Source of the DNA: Mesorhizobium sp. M9A.F.Ca.ET.002.03.1.2
Lineage (GTDB): Bacteria; Pseudomonadota; Alphaproteobacteria; Rhizobiales; Rhizobiaceae
Direction of reading: 5' to 3'
DNA: 64,000 bases
NCBI RefSeq assembly: GCF_003952365.1
Contig: NZ_CP034443.1
Location: 6,007,001 to 6,071,000, forward strand
The stretch's first letter is position 1, and each line of letters starts with the position of its first letter. A program made the translations under genes and the position numbers. Positions 17,575-26,901 of the stretch are shown piece by piece. The notes beneath the pieces were generated by a model. That model saw nothing but the letters and a program-made list of their open reading frames with translations. It was not told the origin of the DNA and ran no database searches.

Positions 17575-18381
17575 TCAGGCCGGGTTGGCTTCGAGCGGCG
17601 CGGCCGTCCTCATGGCGGAGCGCAAGGCGATGGCGAGGTCGGGACGGTCCGATGTCAGGCGGCCGATCCGCCGATCCAGCCAGTGGCGGATTCCTGCCTC
17701 CTCATTCACTGTCCACACGCAAAGCCGGTCTAGCGGCAGCGCGGCACGGACCAGTTCCCATTGCGCCTCCATCAGCTCGTGATGGATGGCGACGATGTCC
17801 ACGAGGCCGTCGACGCGAGCAAGGAATGCCGCCAGGCCACCCTGTCTCTCGGCCCAATCCGCATTGACGGAGACGAGGCGCGCGACCTGCGGCGCATGGC
17901 GCCGGCAGTCCTCCAGCACCGAAATGTCGAAGGATGTCAGATGCGTCCTGTCCTCGACGCCGAACCGCCGAAGCTCCTCGGCGACGCGCCGGGCAATGTC
18001 GGGATAGGGCGTGCCGGTTTCGTCGGTCTTGATCTCGACATGCAGGTCCGGCCCGTCTTTGGCGGAAAGCGCGGCCAGCACGTCCGCCAATGTCGGGATA
18101 GTTTCGTCCGTACCTTTCAACCTTACGCCTGGCCGCGCCTGCGCGCCTGCCCGCTCTTCGGACGTCAGCTTCCGCACCGGTCCAAATCCCTCCGTCGTGC
18201 GTTCGAGCGTCGCGTCATGGATGACCACGAGCTCGCCCGACTCGGTCAGATGGACGTCGAATTCGATGGCGTCGACGCCGAGCTTCAGCGTGTTGCGGAA
18301 GCCGGCAAGCGAGTTCTCGGGCCACAGATTGCGGGCGCCGCGATGGCCGGTGATCAACGTCATGCCAGTGATCGAAGTCAT
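17575..18381 (-). CDS. Glycerophosphodiester phosphodiesterase (GDPD family)
   Basis: 268 residues of the GDPD family, which hydrolyses phosphodiesters to a phosphorylated product and an alcohol. Catalytic and metal residues are visible: His13-Arg14 in GHRGA, Glu22 in PEN, Glu40 and Asp42 in EFDVH, and His55 in VIHD. No signal peptide is seen, so it is probably cytoplasmic and acts after uptake. The ATG at 18381 has GAGGAG just upstream. It lies 29 nt downstream of the DppC-type permease gene. The association with a Dpp-type importer resembles the agrocinopine accA-F arrangement, where AccF is a GDPD-like enzyme. Confidence 0.9.
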   Translation of the reverse strand: MTSITGMTLITGHRGARNLWPENSLAGFRNTLKLGVDAIEFDVHLTESGELVVIHDATLERTTEGFGPVRKLTSEERAGAQARPGVRLKGTDETIPTLADVLAALSAKDGPDLHVEIKTDETGTPYPDIARRVAEELRRFGVEDRTHLTSFDISVLEDCRRHAPQVARLVSVNADWAERQGGLAAFLARVDGLVDIVAIHHELMEAQWELVRAALPLDRLCVWTVNEEAGIRHWLDRRIGRLTSDRPDLAIALRSAMRTAAPLEANPA

Positions 18382-18410
18382 GGAAGTCTCCTCGAATTGC
18401 TGGAACATCT

Positions 18411-19292
18411 TCACCGCACCGTCGGATCGAGCCTGTCGCGCAGCCAGTCTCCGACCAGCGAGATCGAAAGCGTGGTGAGCATGATGACGGCGGCGGGCGC
18501 CAGCATGATCCACGGCGCGCGGGTCAGATATTCACGGCCGAAGCCGACCATATTGCCAAGGCTGGTCGCCGGCGGCTGGACGCCAAGGCCGAGGAAGGAC
18601 AGCCCGCTTTCCATCAGGATGATCTCGGGAAAGGTCAACGTCATCGAAACGATCAGCGTCGAGGCGACATTGGGCAGGATGTGGCTGAGATAAACCCGCG
18701 CCGGCGTGGCGCCGAGCTGCACCACCGAGGCCGCATAGCCCTGCGCGCCTGCCGAGATCGCGAGGCCCCGCGCGATGCGCGCATAGCGCTCCCAGCCGTA
18801 GAAGCCCATCAGGCAGACCAGCAGCACCATGGAGGAGCCGAAGAAGGCCAGCACCGCCAGCGACATGATGAGAAACGGCAGAGCCGCCTGGAAATCCGCC
18901 AGCGCCAGCACCAGATGCTCGACGAAACCGCGGAACTGCGCGGCGGCGAAGCCGAGCGCCGTGCCGAATACGGCCGAAAGGAGCGTCGCCCCGAACGCGA
19001 TGACGAGCGAAAGGCGGATCGACTGGATGAGGCGCGAAAGCACGTCGCGGCCCAGTTCGTCGGTGCCCAGCAAATGCTTCAGCGTGCCGGGTTGCGAAAG
19101 TCGGCTGGTGAGATCCATCTGCGTGATGCCGTAGGGGCGGATGCTGTCGGCGAAGATGGCGACCAGCACCATGGCGACCAGCCACAGGATTCCCAAGCCG
19201 ACGCTCAGCGGCACGTTGCGGCGGATGGACGACAGGAAACCGGCCCGTTGCCTCGCGTTTGGCCGTGTGGTCGCCGGATAGATCGAAGCCAT
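18411..19292 (-). CDS. Dipeptide/oligopeptide-type ABC transporter permease, DppC type
   Basis: 293 residues with an N-terminal membrane helix, then the DppC-specific segment HLLGTDELGRDVLSRL near residue 75 and several further helices. The C-terminal segment ESGLSFLGLGVQPP is characteristic of DppC/OppC permeases. It follows the DppB-type gene by 11 nt. Family relatives carry peptides, opines, nickel or sugar conjugates, so substrate is not fixed by family. Confidence 0.92.
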   Translation of the reverse strand: MASIYPATTRPNARQRAGFLSSIRRNVPLSVGLGILWLVAMVLVAIFADSIRPYGITQMDLTSRLSQPGTLKHLLGTDELGRDVLSRLIQSIRLSLVIAFGATLLSAVFGTALGFAAAQFRGFVEHLVLALADFQAALPFLIMSLAVLAFFGSSMVLLVCLMGFYGWERYARIARGLAISAGAQGYAASVVQLGATPARVYLSHILPNVASTLIVSMTLTFPEIILMESGLSFLGLGVQPPATSLGNMVGFGREYLTRAPWIMLAPAAVIMLTTLSISLVGDWLRDRLDPTVR

Positions 19293-19303
19293 GCCGGTTC
19301 TCC

Positions 19304-20229
19304 TCAGTGGCTCGCATGCGAGCGCAAGCGTGGGTCGAGCCAGCCGTAGAGCAGGTCGACGACCAGGTTCGACACCACCATGGTGGCCGCGACGATAAGC
19401 AGGATGCACTGCACGACGGCGAGGTCGCGGTTGCTGACCGAGACAATCAGCAACCTGCCGATGCCCGGCCACGAAAAGATCGATTCCACCACCACCGCGC
19501 CCGCGATCAGCGAGCCGACCATAAAGCCGACGATGGTGACGATCGGCACGGCTGCGTTGGGCAGCGCATGGCTCCACACCACGTCGCGCCATTTCACCCC
19601 TTGGCGGAAGCCGTGCGGATATAGGGCTGGCCCATCACCTCGATCATGGCGCTGCGCGAGAAACGAGCGAGTATGCCTACGCCGCCTACGCTCATGGTGA
19701 GCGTGGGCAGGATGCCGTGCACCCATGTCCCCTGGCCGCCGGAAGGCAACACGCCCAGCGTCACCGAAAAGATCAGCACCAGCACCAGGCCCATGACAAA
19801 GGACGGAATGGTGAAGCCCAGGATCGCCAGCAGGATCACACCGCGGTCGGCGAAGCTTTGGCGGTGCAGCGCCGCATAGACGCCGGCCGGAATTCCGATC
19901 AGCAGCTTCAGGACGAGCGCCGGAACGGTCAGCTGCAGCGTGGCCGGCACGCGCTCCAGCACCAGTTGCAGCGCGGGAGCCTTGTCGCGCATCGACACGC
20001 CGAAATCGCCGGTGAAGATCGATTTGAGGTAAGCCAGGTACTGAATCCACAGCGGCTGGTCGAGACCCCACGATCTGCGGAACGCCTCGATGACATCTTG
20101 CGGCACGTCCGGCCCCAACATCACCTCGGCCGGATCCCCCGACATGCGCAGCACGACGAAGGCGAAGGTCATCACGGCAAGGATGGTGATGACGGCTCTC
20201 ATAACGCGCACGAGAACGAAACGGATCAT
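19304..20229 (-). pseudogene. Dipeptide-type ABC transporter permease, DppB type, frameshifted at 19597-19600
   Basis: From ATG 20229 the frame gives 211 residues of a normal DppB permease (MIRFVLVRVMRAVITILAVM; later SMRDKAPALQLVLERVPATLQLTV) and then stops at TGA after TASAKG. Downstream the other frame continues without damage: VKWRDVVWSHALPNAAVPIVT to the stop at 19304. Adding one base to the run of four Cs on the plus strand (19597-19600) restores about 308 residues, the usual length. A homopolymer sequencing error is likely, but a true frameshift would silence the importer. It lies 11 nt downstream of the OppF-type ATPase gene. Confidence 0.85.
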
Positions 20230-20240
20230 GGCGGGCTCCG

Positions 20241-21221
20241 TCAGGCCGCCATTGCGGCGTTGTCCGCCACGACATGGCAGGCGGCCGTGCGCCCCTTCTC
20301 GATCTGGCGCAGCGGCGGCGTAATGGTGCGGCAGGTGTCGCGCGCGACGGGGCAGCGGGGATGGAAGGCACAGCCCGACGGGCGTGCGGCCGGATTGGGC
20401 GGTTCGCCCTGGAGGATGACACGCCCCTCCAGCTTCTTGCCGGGGATCGGCATGCTGGAAACCAGCGCCTTGGTGTAGGGATGCCGGGGCGACTGGAAAA
20501 TCACGTCGGAGGAAGCTTCTTCCACGATCCTGCCGAGATACATGACGGCGACGCGGTCGGCCAGGTTGCGCACGACCTTCAGGTCATGGCTGATGAAGAT
20601 CATGGCGATGCCGTTCTCTTCCTGCAGGTCGCGCAGCATGTTCACCACCTGCGCCTGGATCGACACGTCAAGCGCGGAGACCGGCTCGTCGCACACCAGG
20701 AGCTTGGGCCGGGCCGCAAGCGCCCGCGCGATCACCGCCCGCTGGCGCTGCCCGCCGGAAAGCTCATGCGGATAACGGCCGGCCTGGTCGGGGCGCAGGC
20801 CGACGGCCGCCATCAATTCCTCGACGCGCCCGGCGCGGCTTTCTCTCGCCCCGACTCGATGGATGTCCAGCGGTTCGCCGATCTGGGTCGCAATCGTCTG
20901 CCGGCGGTCGAGTGCGGCAAGCGGGTCCTGATAGACAAGCTGCATTTTCGCGCGCAGCGCCCGCCACTGCGGCATGCCAAGCCTCGGCATCTTCTGCCCT
21001 TCGAAGCGCACCTCGCCGCCCTGGGCCGGATCGATGCCGAGCAGCATTCGTCCGAGCGTCGACTTTCCGGAACCGGACTCCCCGACAATACCCAGCGTTT
21101 CGCCAGGGAATACCGATAGCGAAACATCCTCGACGGCGCGAACAAAGGTGCGGCGGGAGAAGGGTCCGTGCCGCAGCGCGTAAACGCGTACGAGCTTTTC
21201 TGCCTCGATCAGCGGCGTCAT
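20241..21221 (-). CDS. ABC transporter ATP-binding protein, OppF/DppF type
   Basis: 326 residues. Walker A is GESGSGKST at residues 48-56, the signature is LSGGQRQRAVIARAL, and Walker B is LLVCDEPVSALD. The C-terminal oligopeptide-transporter extension is present, with cysteines in CAFHPRCPVARDTC. It overlaps the OppD-type gene by 4 bp and pairs with it as a heterodimeric ATPase for the DppB/DppC permeases. Confidence 0.93.
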   Translation of the reverse strand: MTPLIEAEKLVRVYALRHGPFSRRTFVRAVEDVSLSVFPGETLGIVGESGSGKSTLGRMLLGIDPAQGGEVRFEGQKMPRLGMPQWRALRAKMQLVYQDPLAALDRRQTIATQIGEPLDIHRVGARESRAGRVEELMAAVGLRPDQAGRYPHELSGGQRQRAVIARALAARPKLLVCDEPVSALDVSIQAQVVNMLRDLQEENGIAMIFISHDLKVVRNLADRVAVMYLGRIVEEASSDVIFQSPRHPYTKALVSSMPIPGKKLEGRVILQGEPPNPAARPSGCAFHPRCPVARDTCRTITPPLRQIEKGRTAACHVVADNAAMAA

Positions 21222-22237
21222 TGCAGCAGATCTTCAGCGACTTTGCGTTCGGCCCCGCCGGCTGCGGCCGGCTCGATCGGGTGCGCGCAGGCGAGCTTTC
21301 GGCCGTCCTTTTGCGGCAGGAAGGAGGGCGGCGACGTCTCGCAGAAAGCGGTTGTGCGCGAGCAGCGCGGCGCGAAGGCACAGCCCGGCGGCAGGTTGTT
21401 CGGGTTCGGCACCGTGCCCGGTATCGGGATCAGCCGCCTTCGGGGGCCATCGAGGCGCGGGATCGCGTCGAACAGGCCGCGCGTATAGGGATGACGAGGG
21501 CTGGAAAACAGCTGCGCGACCGAACCCTCTTCCACGATGCGGCCCGCATACATCACGCATACGCGCTCGCAGACCTGCGACACCGCGCCGAGATCATGGC
21601 TGATGAACACCAGCGCCATGCCGGTCTCGGCCTGCAGCCGGATCAGGAGATCGAGAATCTGGGCCTGGATGGTCGCATCGAGCGCGGTGGTCGGCTCATC
21701 CGCGATCAACAGGTCCGGTTCTCCCGCCAGCGCCATGGCGATCATCAGCCGCTGGCATTGGCCGCCGGAAAATTCATGCGTGTAGAGATCGAAACGGCCA
21801 CGGGCGTCGGGAATGCCGACCATGTCCATCAGCCTCAGCGCCTCGATCTTCGCTGCCTCGCCCTGCAGTCTCCGATGAATGGCCAGCGCCTCGGTAATCT
21901 GGCGGCCGATCGACAGGACGGGGTTGAGGGAGCTCGACGGGTCCTGGAAGATCATGGCGATCCGCCCGCCCCGCACCTGCTCCAGCGTGCTGCGCGGGCT
22001 GCCGCAAAGCTCGCGGCCCTCGAGGCGCACCGAACCGGTCACGCTAGCCTTGCCGGGCAGCAGGCCGAGCGCCGCCAGCCATGTGACCGACTTGCCGCAT
22101 CCTGATTCCCCGACGAGGCCGAGCGCCTCGCCGCGTGCAACATCGAGGTCGATGCCGTGCAGCACCTGAACGCCGTCGAAGGCGACTTTCAGGTTGCGCA
22201 GTTCCACCAGGTTGGCCATCGCCGCTGTCATCGCCAT
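21218..22237 (-). CDS. ABC transporter ATP-binding protein, OppD/DppD type
   Basis: 339 residues. Walker A is GESGCGKSV at residues 43-51, the signature motif is slightly unusual (FSGGQCQR instead of LSGGQxQR), and Walker B is [12 protein letters not shown]. The C-terminal domain has the cysteine cluster [14 protein letters not shown]. It starts 99 nt downstream of the solute-binding protein stop; a strong hairpin in that gap probably lowers its expression relative to the binding protein. An alternative ATG a few codons in (22219) is possible. Confidence 0.92.
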   Translation of the reverse strand: MAMTAAMANLVELRNLKVAFDGVQVLHGIDLDVARGEALGLVGESGCGKSVTWLAALGLLPGKASVTGSVRLEGRELCGSPRSTLEQVRGGRIAMIFQDPSSSLNPVLSIGRQITEALAIHRRLQGEAAKIEALRLMDMVGIPDARGRFDLYTHEFSGGQCQRLMIAMALAGEPDLLIADEPTTALDATIQAQILDLLIRLQAETGMALVFISHDLGAVSQVCERVCVMYAGRIVEEGSVAQLFSSPRHPYTRGLFDAIPRLDGPRRRLIPIPGTVPNPNNLPPGCAFAPRCSRTTAFCETSPPSFLPQKDGRKLACAHPIEPAAAGGAERKVAEDLLQ

Positions 22238-22289
22238 CCGCTTCCGCTCTGTCCGGACCTATGCCCGAAGGACATCATGAAAAGAAAAT

Positions 22290-22318
22290 GCTCCGGCAGG
22301 GCGTTTCCCTGCCGGAGC
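22290..22318 (-). terminator. Intercistronic terminator/attenuator between binding protein and ATPase genes
   Basis: A perfect 12-bp inverted repeat (arms 22290-22301 and 22307-22318, GCTCCGGCAGGG) with a 5-nt loop. On the minus strand it is followed by ATTTTCTTTTC, a T-rich tail. It lies right after the solute-binding protein stop (22337). This fits partial termination that keeps binding protein in excess over the membrane and ATPase subunits. Confidence 0.75.
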
Positions 22319-22336
22319 CGGTTTCGTGGCGAATGG

Positions 22337-23965
22337 TCAGCTTGCCCAGTTGGAAGAGCGGAAATCCATGGCGAAGGCAGGCGCGGCCTTCCACTTCAGC
22401 GACGACTTCATGCCGGTGAACACCGCATTTTGGTGAAGGATCTGATAGACTGGATCTTCCCGCTCGCAGATTTCCAGCATGCGGGCGAAGGCCTTCTTAC
22501 GGGCGGCGTGATCGGTCGAGGTTTCCATAATGACGGAAAGCTCGTTCATCTCGGCATTGGTCCAGTCCTTCTTTTGCTGGACTTCGCCATTCGGGCCGAA
22601 TTGCGTGACCATTGGCGTGATCGGGTCGTTGATCGAGTTCCCCGCGGACCAGTCGCGCACGCCCTTGACCCCCGCCGGATCGTGGATCTGGCCCCAGTTT
22701 TCCTTCATCTCGATCTGCACGTTCAAGCCAACCTGGCTCCACATCTCGACCATGATCTGCGCGTTCGCGGTCTGGTTGGTGTAGTAGTTGTTGAGCAGGC
22801 GGTAGGGGATAGCGTCGCCCTTGTAGCTGGCCTGCTTCAGCAGGTCGCGCGCCAGTTCCGGATTGTATTCCGGAGGAGCCCAGTCCTTGATGAACATCTC
22901 GCCATAGGAGTCGAACTGCAGGCCGGCCGGGATCACGGTCTGACCGGCCCACAGCGCTTCCACGATCGCCTTGCGGTCGATCGAATGGGTCATGGCGCGG
23001 CGCACCAGCGGATCCGCCAGGATCGGGTTCTGGACGTTGAAGACGGATACGCGGTGATTCCAGATGGTCGAATTCTGGATTTCGAAGCCCTGCGTGGCCT
23101 GGATCGCGGGTATCTGGTCCGGAGGCAGGTCGCAGGCGAAATCGTATTCGCCCGACAGAAGACCGTTAACGCGGGAAGCGACTTCCGGCACCTCCACGAA
23201 GCGTATCTGCTCAAGCGGCGGGCGACCGCCCCAATAGTCGTCGAAGGCCACGAGCGTGAGCGACACGTCCGGCTTGAACTCGCCAACCATATAGGGGCCG
23301 GTGGTGACCGGCTTGCGCGCCCAGTCGACATAGCTCGCCGCCTCGTCCCAGGCACGGCGGTTGGCGATCTGGCTGCCGAAGGCATAGAGGCGGCCTTCCA
23401 GCGTCACATCCGACGTCGCGTTGTGGAAGCGGACAGTATATTTGTCGACGGCCTCAACGCCTGCGAGCGCGGGCCAGAGGCGGCGGCTGATGCCAGGTAT
23501 CGTGGCGGGCAGTTCCTTGGCGGTTGTCGGCTTGTGGTCGTCCTCGAAGATAGTCTTGCCGCCGACCGGCTGGGTGTCGCCGAAAACGCGCTGGGCCGAG
23601 AAGCTGAACACCACGTCGGCGGCGGTCAGCTCGTCGCCATTGTGGAATTTCACGCCCTGCCGGAGCTTCAGTTCGAGCGTCTTGTCGTCGATGCGTTTCC
23701 ACTCGGTGGCGAGGCCGGGAACCGGGCCCTGGTTGCCCATCCAGTTGCGCAGAATCAGTCCTTCCCAGAAATTGGGGAAGAACACCCGCTCGCCGACATT
23801 GGATTGCTCGTTCCATATGTCGAGCGTGTTGTTGTTGGTGATCTTCTGCACGGCGATGGTGACGGACGGGCGCGCGCCCTGGCCGATCGCAAAGCGCGGC
23901 AGCACCATGCTGCCTGCGGTTGCGCCGAGGATACCAAGCGCGCCGCGCCGAGTGAGTGAAAACAT
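22337..23965 (-). CDS. ABC transporter solute-binding protein, family 5 (DppA/OppA type)
   Basis: 542-residue periplasmic receptor. The N-terminus has a twin-arginine-like signal (SLTRRGALGILGATAGSMVL), so it may be exported folded by Tat. Family-5 features include LKLRQGVKFHNGDELTAADVVFS near residue 100 and LVRRAMTHSIDRKAIVEAL near residue 305. The ATG at 23965 has AAGGAG eight bases upstream, preferred to an ATG 27 nt further up. First gene of the importer operon, divergent from the SorC-like regulator. The ligand could be a peptide, opine or sugar phosphodiester; the neighbours favour the last. Confidence 0.9.
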   Translation of the reverse strand: MFSLTRRGALGILGATAGSMVLPRFAIGQGARPSVTIAVQKITNNNTLDIWNEQSNVGERVFFPNFWEGLILRNWMGNQGPVPGLATEWKRIDDKTLELKLRQGVKFHNGDELTAADVVFSFSAQRVFGDTQPVGGKTIFEDDHKPTTAKELPATIPGISRRLWPALAGVEAVDKYTVRFHNATSDVTLEGRLYAFGSQIANRRAWDEAASYVDWARKPVTTGPYMVGEFKPDVSLTLVAFDDYWGGRPPLEQIRFVEVPEVASRVNGLLSGEYDFACDLPPDQIPAIQATQGFEIQNSTIWNHRVSVFNVQNPILADPLVRRAMTHSIDRKAIVEALWAGQTVIPAGLQFDSYGEMFIKDWAPPEYNPELARDLLKQASYKGDAIPYRLLNNYYTNQTANAQIMVEMWSQVGLNVQIEMKENWGQIHDPAGVKGVRDWSAGNSINDPITPMVTQFGPNGEVQQKKDWTNAEMNELSVIMETSTDHAARKKAFARMLEICEREDPVYQILHQNAVFTGMKSSLKWKAAPAFAMDFRSSNWAS

Positions 23966-24334
23966 CGGAATCTCCTTCTGCGGGAATGGCAAGTCGTGGC
24001 CAAAGCAATCCGACCGGTTTTATGTTCTGCACTATGTCTGTTTCGTAATGACTAGATGAATTATTTGTGACAATCCGCAAGTTACGTACTTTTTTACAAA
24101 AGTATCATATTACTATATTCTAAATATGTATGGAAAATCCTGCCCATATTCAGAGCACTAAGCCATGTTGATCTATTCTTTTTGAATCTGCTATTCGGCT
24201 AAAATGGTCATAACTTCCTTGCTGACATCGACCAGTCAGCCGGAAACAGGTCGCCGGGATTCTTAAGTTACAAATGCTACACCAATGTGACGTTTGTAAC
24301 CGAAAGCAGCCAAGGCGGGGGAGGAGGAGAGCGC
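23966..24334. promoter_or_regulatory. Divergent promoter region between importer operon and SorC-like regulator
   Basis: A 369-nt gene-free stretch, markedly AT-rich at about 24050-24200 compared with its surroundings. It must hold the promoters of the binding protein gene (leftward) and regulator gene (rightward). Apart from the inverted repeat near 24267-24300 no specific box is certain. Confidence 0.6.
24267..24300. promoter_or_regulatory. Candidate operator: interrupted palindrome
   Basis: Arms GTTACAAATG (24267-24276) and CGTTTGTAAC (24291-24300) are inverted copies matching at 9 of 10 positions, with a 14-nt spacer. It lies 34 nt upstream of the regulator start, inside the divergent promoter region, so it is a good candidate for the regulator binding site. 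The assignment is inference. Confidence 0.45.
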
Positions 24335-25308
24335 ATGGACCAGCAGGAGCTGATGATCAGGGCCGCATGGCTCTATCATGTGGAGGGTTTGACGCAGGCT
24401 GAGATCGGCGAGCGGATGCATCTCACCCGCCGCAGGGTCAACGAGTTTCTCGCCGCGGCACTCGAGGAAGGGATCGTGCGTATAGGCTTCAGTTCGCCGC
24501 TTGCCGCCAATATCGAACTCGAGGCCGAATTGCGAAGCCGGTTTGGACTGCGGGATGCCGTGGTGGTGCCGACACCGGGCGATCCCCGGCTGGTGCATTC
24601 AGTCATCGGGCGGGGTGCGGCCGCCTATCTGGACCGGCTGATTCAAAGCCGCAAGCCTGCCTCCATCGGTGTCGGTTGGGGAAGAGACGTTGCGGGAAAC
24701 CGTGCGGCAAATGACGGCCGTCAGCGAGCTGCGGATGGAGGTTCGCTCCATGATGGGCGGACTGACGCGCGGCTCGGAGATCAACACATTCGAGATCGTC
24801 CGCGGCTTCGCCCAGGTCCTGGGCGCGCAATGCCGCTATTTCGCCGCCCCGATTTACGCCGAGAGCCCGCAATCGCGCGAGACGATCATTTCCCAGTCGG
24901 TGTTCCAGAGGATATTCCACCGCACCTACGATGTGGATGTCTCCTATCTGAGCGTGGGAGACGTATCCCGGCAGTCGCTCCAGGTGCGCTACGGCCTGCC
25001 GGAGGGAACGGATGCGCGCGATCTCATCGCCGCCGGCGCCGTCGGCGACCTCCTGGGCCGCTACCTCGATGCCGAAGGGCAAGCCGGTGGACCACCCTCT
25101 CAACCGCCAGGTGCTTTCGCCGGAGCTCGACGACTACCGCAATATCCCCTGTCGCATCATTGCCTCGGGCGGGACGCACAAACGTGCCATTCTTCTGGCT
25201 GTGGCGCGGACCGGGCTAGCGACGGTCATCGTGACGGATGCCGACAGCGCAAGAACCATGCTTGAATCGATGCCGATAGGCTCGGCATCGCAAGACCTGC
25301 AGCCTTAG
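24335..25308 (+). pseudogene. SorC/DeoR-type sugar-binding transcriptional regulator, two frameshifts
   Basis: N-terminal helix-turn-helix (EGLTQAEIGERMHLTRRRVNEFL) followed by a SorC-type sugar-binding domain. Three frames must be joined: ATG 24335 to about 24680 (SIGVGWG), then ETLRETVRQMTAVSELRMEV to about 25077, then GKPVDHPLNRQVLSPELDDY to the TAG at 25308. Removing one base at each point (an A near 24682, a G near 25077-25079) gives 323 residues, the usual SorC length. GGAGGAG lies upstream of the start. The two indels are of the same sign and in homopolymers, so sequencing error is plausible. The divergent position suggests control of the importer operon by a phosphorylated sugar. Confidence 0.8.
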
Positions 25309-25640
25309 AACCACCGCCGCTCAGGCTCGGAACTCTTTGCAATCACGATGCCGAGAAGAACACCGAGCACGCCGCCGAGCACCATCGCCGAAGAGATTGT
25401 GCCTGGGTTCTGCTGAACCGTCTCAGACACGGTGTGCGCCTGGCTACGCAACTGCCGGGCTGCACGCGAGGCCCTGTCGGCGGCGCTATCGTACCAGCCC
25501 TGTGCCTCCTCGGCCTGGTCGGAAAGGGTGCGATTTATCTTGGTGATTTCGCGGCGGAGCTCGGCGATCTGCTTCTTCATCGCCTCCTGGGCTTCATTTG
25601 CCGCCTTTGAGGCGCCTGCCATGCTGGTGGTTTCGGCCAT
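25305..25640 (-). CDS. DUF883/ElaB-like membrane-anchored protein
   Basis: 111 residues. A long heptad-like, charged helix (KKQIAELRREITKINRTLSD, then AEEAQGWYDSAADRASRAAR) is followed by a C-terminal membrane helix at about residues 80-102 (SAMVLGGVLGVLLGIVIA). This is the DUF883/ElaB/YqjD layout, inner-membrane proteins of stationary-phase or stressed cells. The ATG at 25640 is preceded by AGGGAG. Its stop overlaps the convergent regulator gene by 4 bases. An exact EcfG-type promoter lies just upstream. Confidence 0.78.
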   Translation of the reverse strand: MAETTSMAGASKAANEAQEAMKKQIAELRREITKINRTLSDQAEEAQGWYDSAADRASRAARQLRSQAHTVSETVQQNPGTISSAMVLGGVLGVLLGIVIAKSSEPERRWF

Positions 25641-25670
25641 TGGCTTTCTCCCTTTGGTGTCAAACAGGGA

Positions 25671-25695
25671 AACGGTCGCGGGCGCGCAGGGTTCC
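25671..25695 (-). promoter_or_regulatory. EcfG-type promoter (exact consensus)
   Basis: Read on the minus strand the site is GGAAC, 16 nt, CGTT, an exact match to the known alphaproteobacterial EcfG consensus (GGAAC-N16/17-CGTT). The -10 element ends 31 nt before the DUF883 start codon at 25640, the right distance for a transcription start. Confidence 0.6.
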
Positions 25696-25725
25696 TTGCC
25701 TTGGCAAACCGCGACGTCGATTGCG

Positions 25726-26901
25726 TTACCAAGCGTCCCCCTGCACGCGCGACTGGCGGGCAATGACGCTCTCCTCGTCGGTCGCGACGACGCGTATTTC
25801 GACCTTGCTGTCCGGCCGGCTGATGATCTCCGCATGGCAGGCATTGGATGGCTCGTCGATCGCCACGCCAAGCCAATGAAGCCTTTCGCATATCGCCTTG
25901 CGAACCGGCGCCGAGTGCTCGCCAATGCCGGCGGTGAACACGAGGCATTCGAGGCCGCCCAACGTGTTGGCGAGCGCGGCGGCCTCCCTTGCGGCCCGGA
26001 ACGCAAAAAGGTCTATCGCTTCGCGGGCTTGCGGGTCGTCGCTCGCTTCCAGCGTGCGCATGTCGGCGGAGATGCCGGATATTCCGAGCAGCCCGGATTT
26101 CTCATAGAGCATGTGCTGCAGAGCCTCCCCCGTGATGCCTCTTTCCAGGAGGAAATACAAAAGCACGCCCGGATCGATGGCGCCGCAACGCGTGCCCATG
26201 ACCAGACCGTCGAGGGCGGAAAAGCCCATCGTCGTATCGACGCTTCTGCCGTCGCGCATGGCACACAGGCTCGCTCCGTTGCCAAGATGAGCGACGATCG
26301 TCCGCTTCGCGGCGAGAGCGGGCGATATCTCCTTGAGCCGCCCGGCGACGTATTCGTAGGAAAGACCATGAAACCCGTAGCGGCGGATCCCTTCCGCATC
26401 GTATTTGCGCGGCAGCGCGAAACGGCTCACGATCGGATCGATCGTCTGATGGAAGGCTGTGTCGAAGCATCCGACCTGAGGCAGATCCGGCCGCAGCGCT
26501 GCGAGTTCCCGGATCGGCGCGAGACTGCGAGGCTGGTGCAGCGGAGCAAGCGGCGTCAGCCTGTCCAAAGCCTCGATCACGGCAGGCGTCAGACGGACGG
26601 GTTCGACGAACTCGCGCCCGCCATGCACGATGCGATGGCCGGCCGACACCAGCTTCCGGCCGCCAAGTTCGCTCTCGATCCAGTCGAGCAACGCGCCGAT
26701 ACCCGCATTGCCTGCGACTCCGGCAAGCAGCCGATCGCACTGCACTGTTCCGTCGGCCGCTTTCGCACTGAGCCTCGGCGCATCGCCCAGATCGAGCGCA
26801 CCACGCGAGACGAGTTGCAGTTCCGCGGACGGTTCAAGGTCGTAAAGTCCGAACTTGATGCTGGACGAGCCGGCGTTCAGTGCAAGAACTGCGTGCCGCA
26901 T
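25726..26901 (-). CDS. ackA: Acetate kinase
   Basis: 391 residues, the usual AckA length. The family opening LALNAGSSSIKFGLYD is at residues 5-20, then GHRIVHGG near residue 92, CFDTAFHQT near 147, HLGNGAS near 207 and FTAGIGEHS near 322, which together form the acetyl-phosphate and ATP sites. It converts acetyl phosphate and ADP to acetate and ATP. Its ATG shares one base with the phosphoketolase stop (TGATG), so the two are coupled and act in succession. Confidence 0.95.
   Translation of the reverse strand: MRHAVLALNAGSSSIKFGLYDLEPSAELQLVSRGALDLGDAPRLSAKAADGTVQCDRLLAGVAGNAGIGALLDWIESELGGRKLVSAGHRIVHGGREFVEPVRLTPAVIEALDRLTPLAPLHQPRSLAPIRELAALRPDLPQVGCFDTAFHQTIDPIVSRFALPRKYDAEGIRRYGFHGLSYEYVAGRLKEISPALAAKRTIVAHLGNGASLCAMRDGRSVDTTMGFSALDGLVMGTRCGAIDPGVLLYFLLERGITGEALQHMLYEKSGLLGISGISADMRTLEASDDPQAREAIDLFAFRAAREAAALANTLGGLECLVFTAGIGEHSAPVRKAICERLHWLGVAIDEPSNACHAEIISRPDSKVEIRVVATDEESVIARQSRVQGDAW

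Noticed and set aside
22157..23959. A 600-codon plus-strand frame opposite the binding protein gene
   Set aside because: Antisense shadow of a family-5 solute-binding protein with clear signal and motifs; no start signal or domain of its own.
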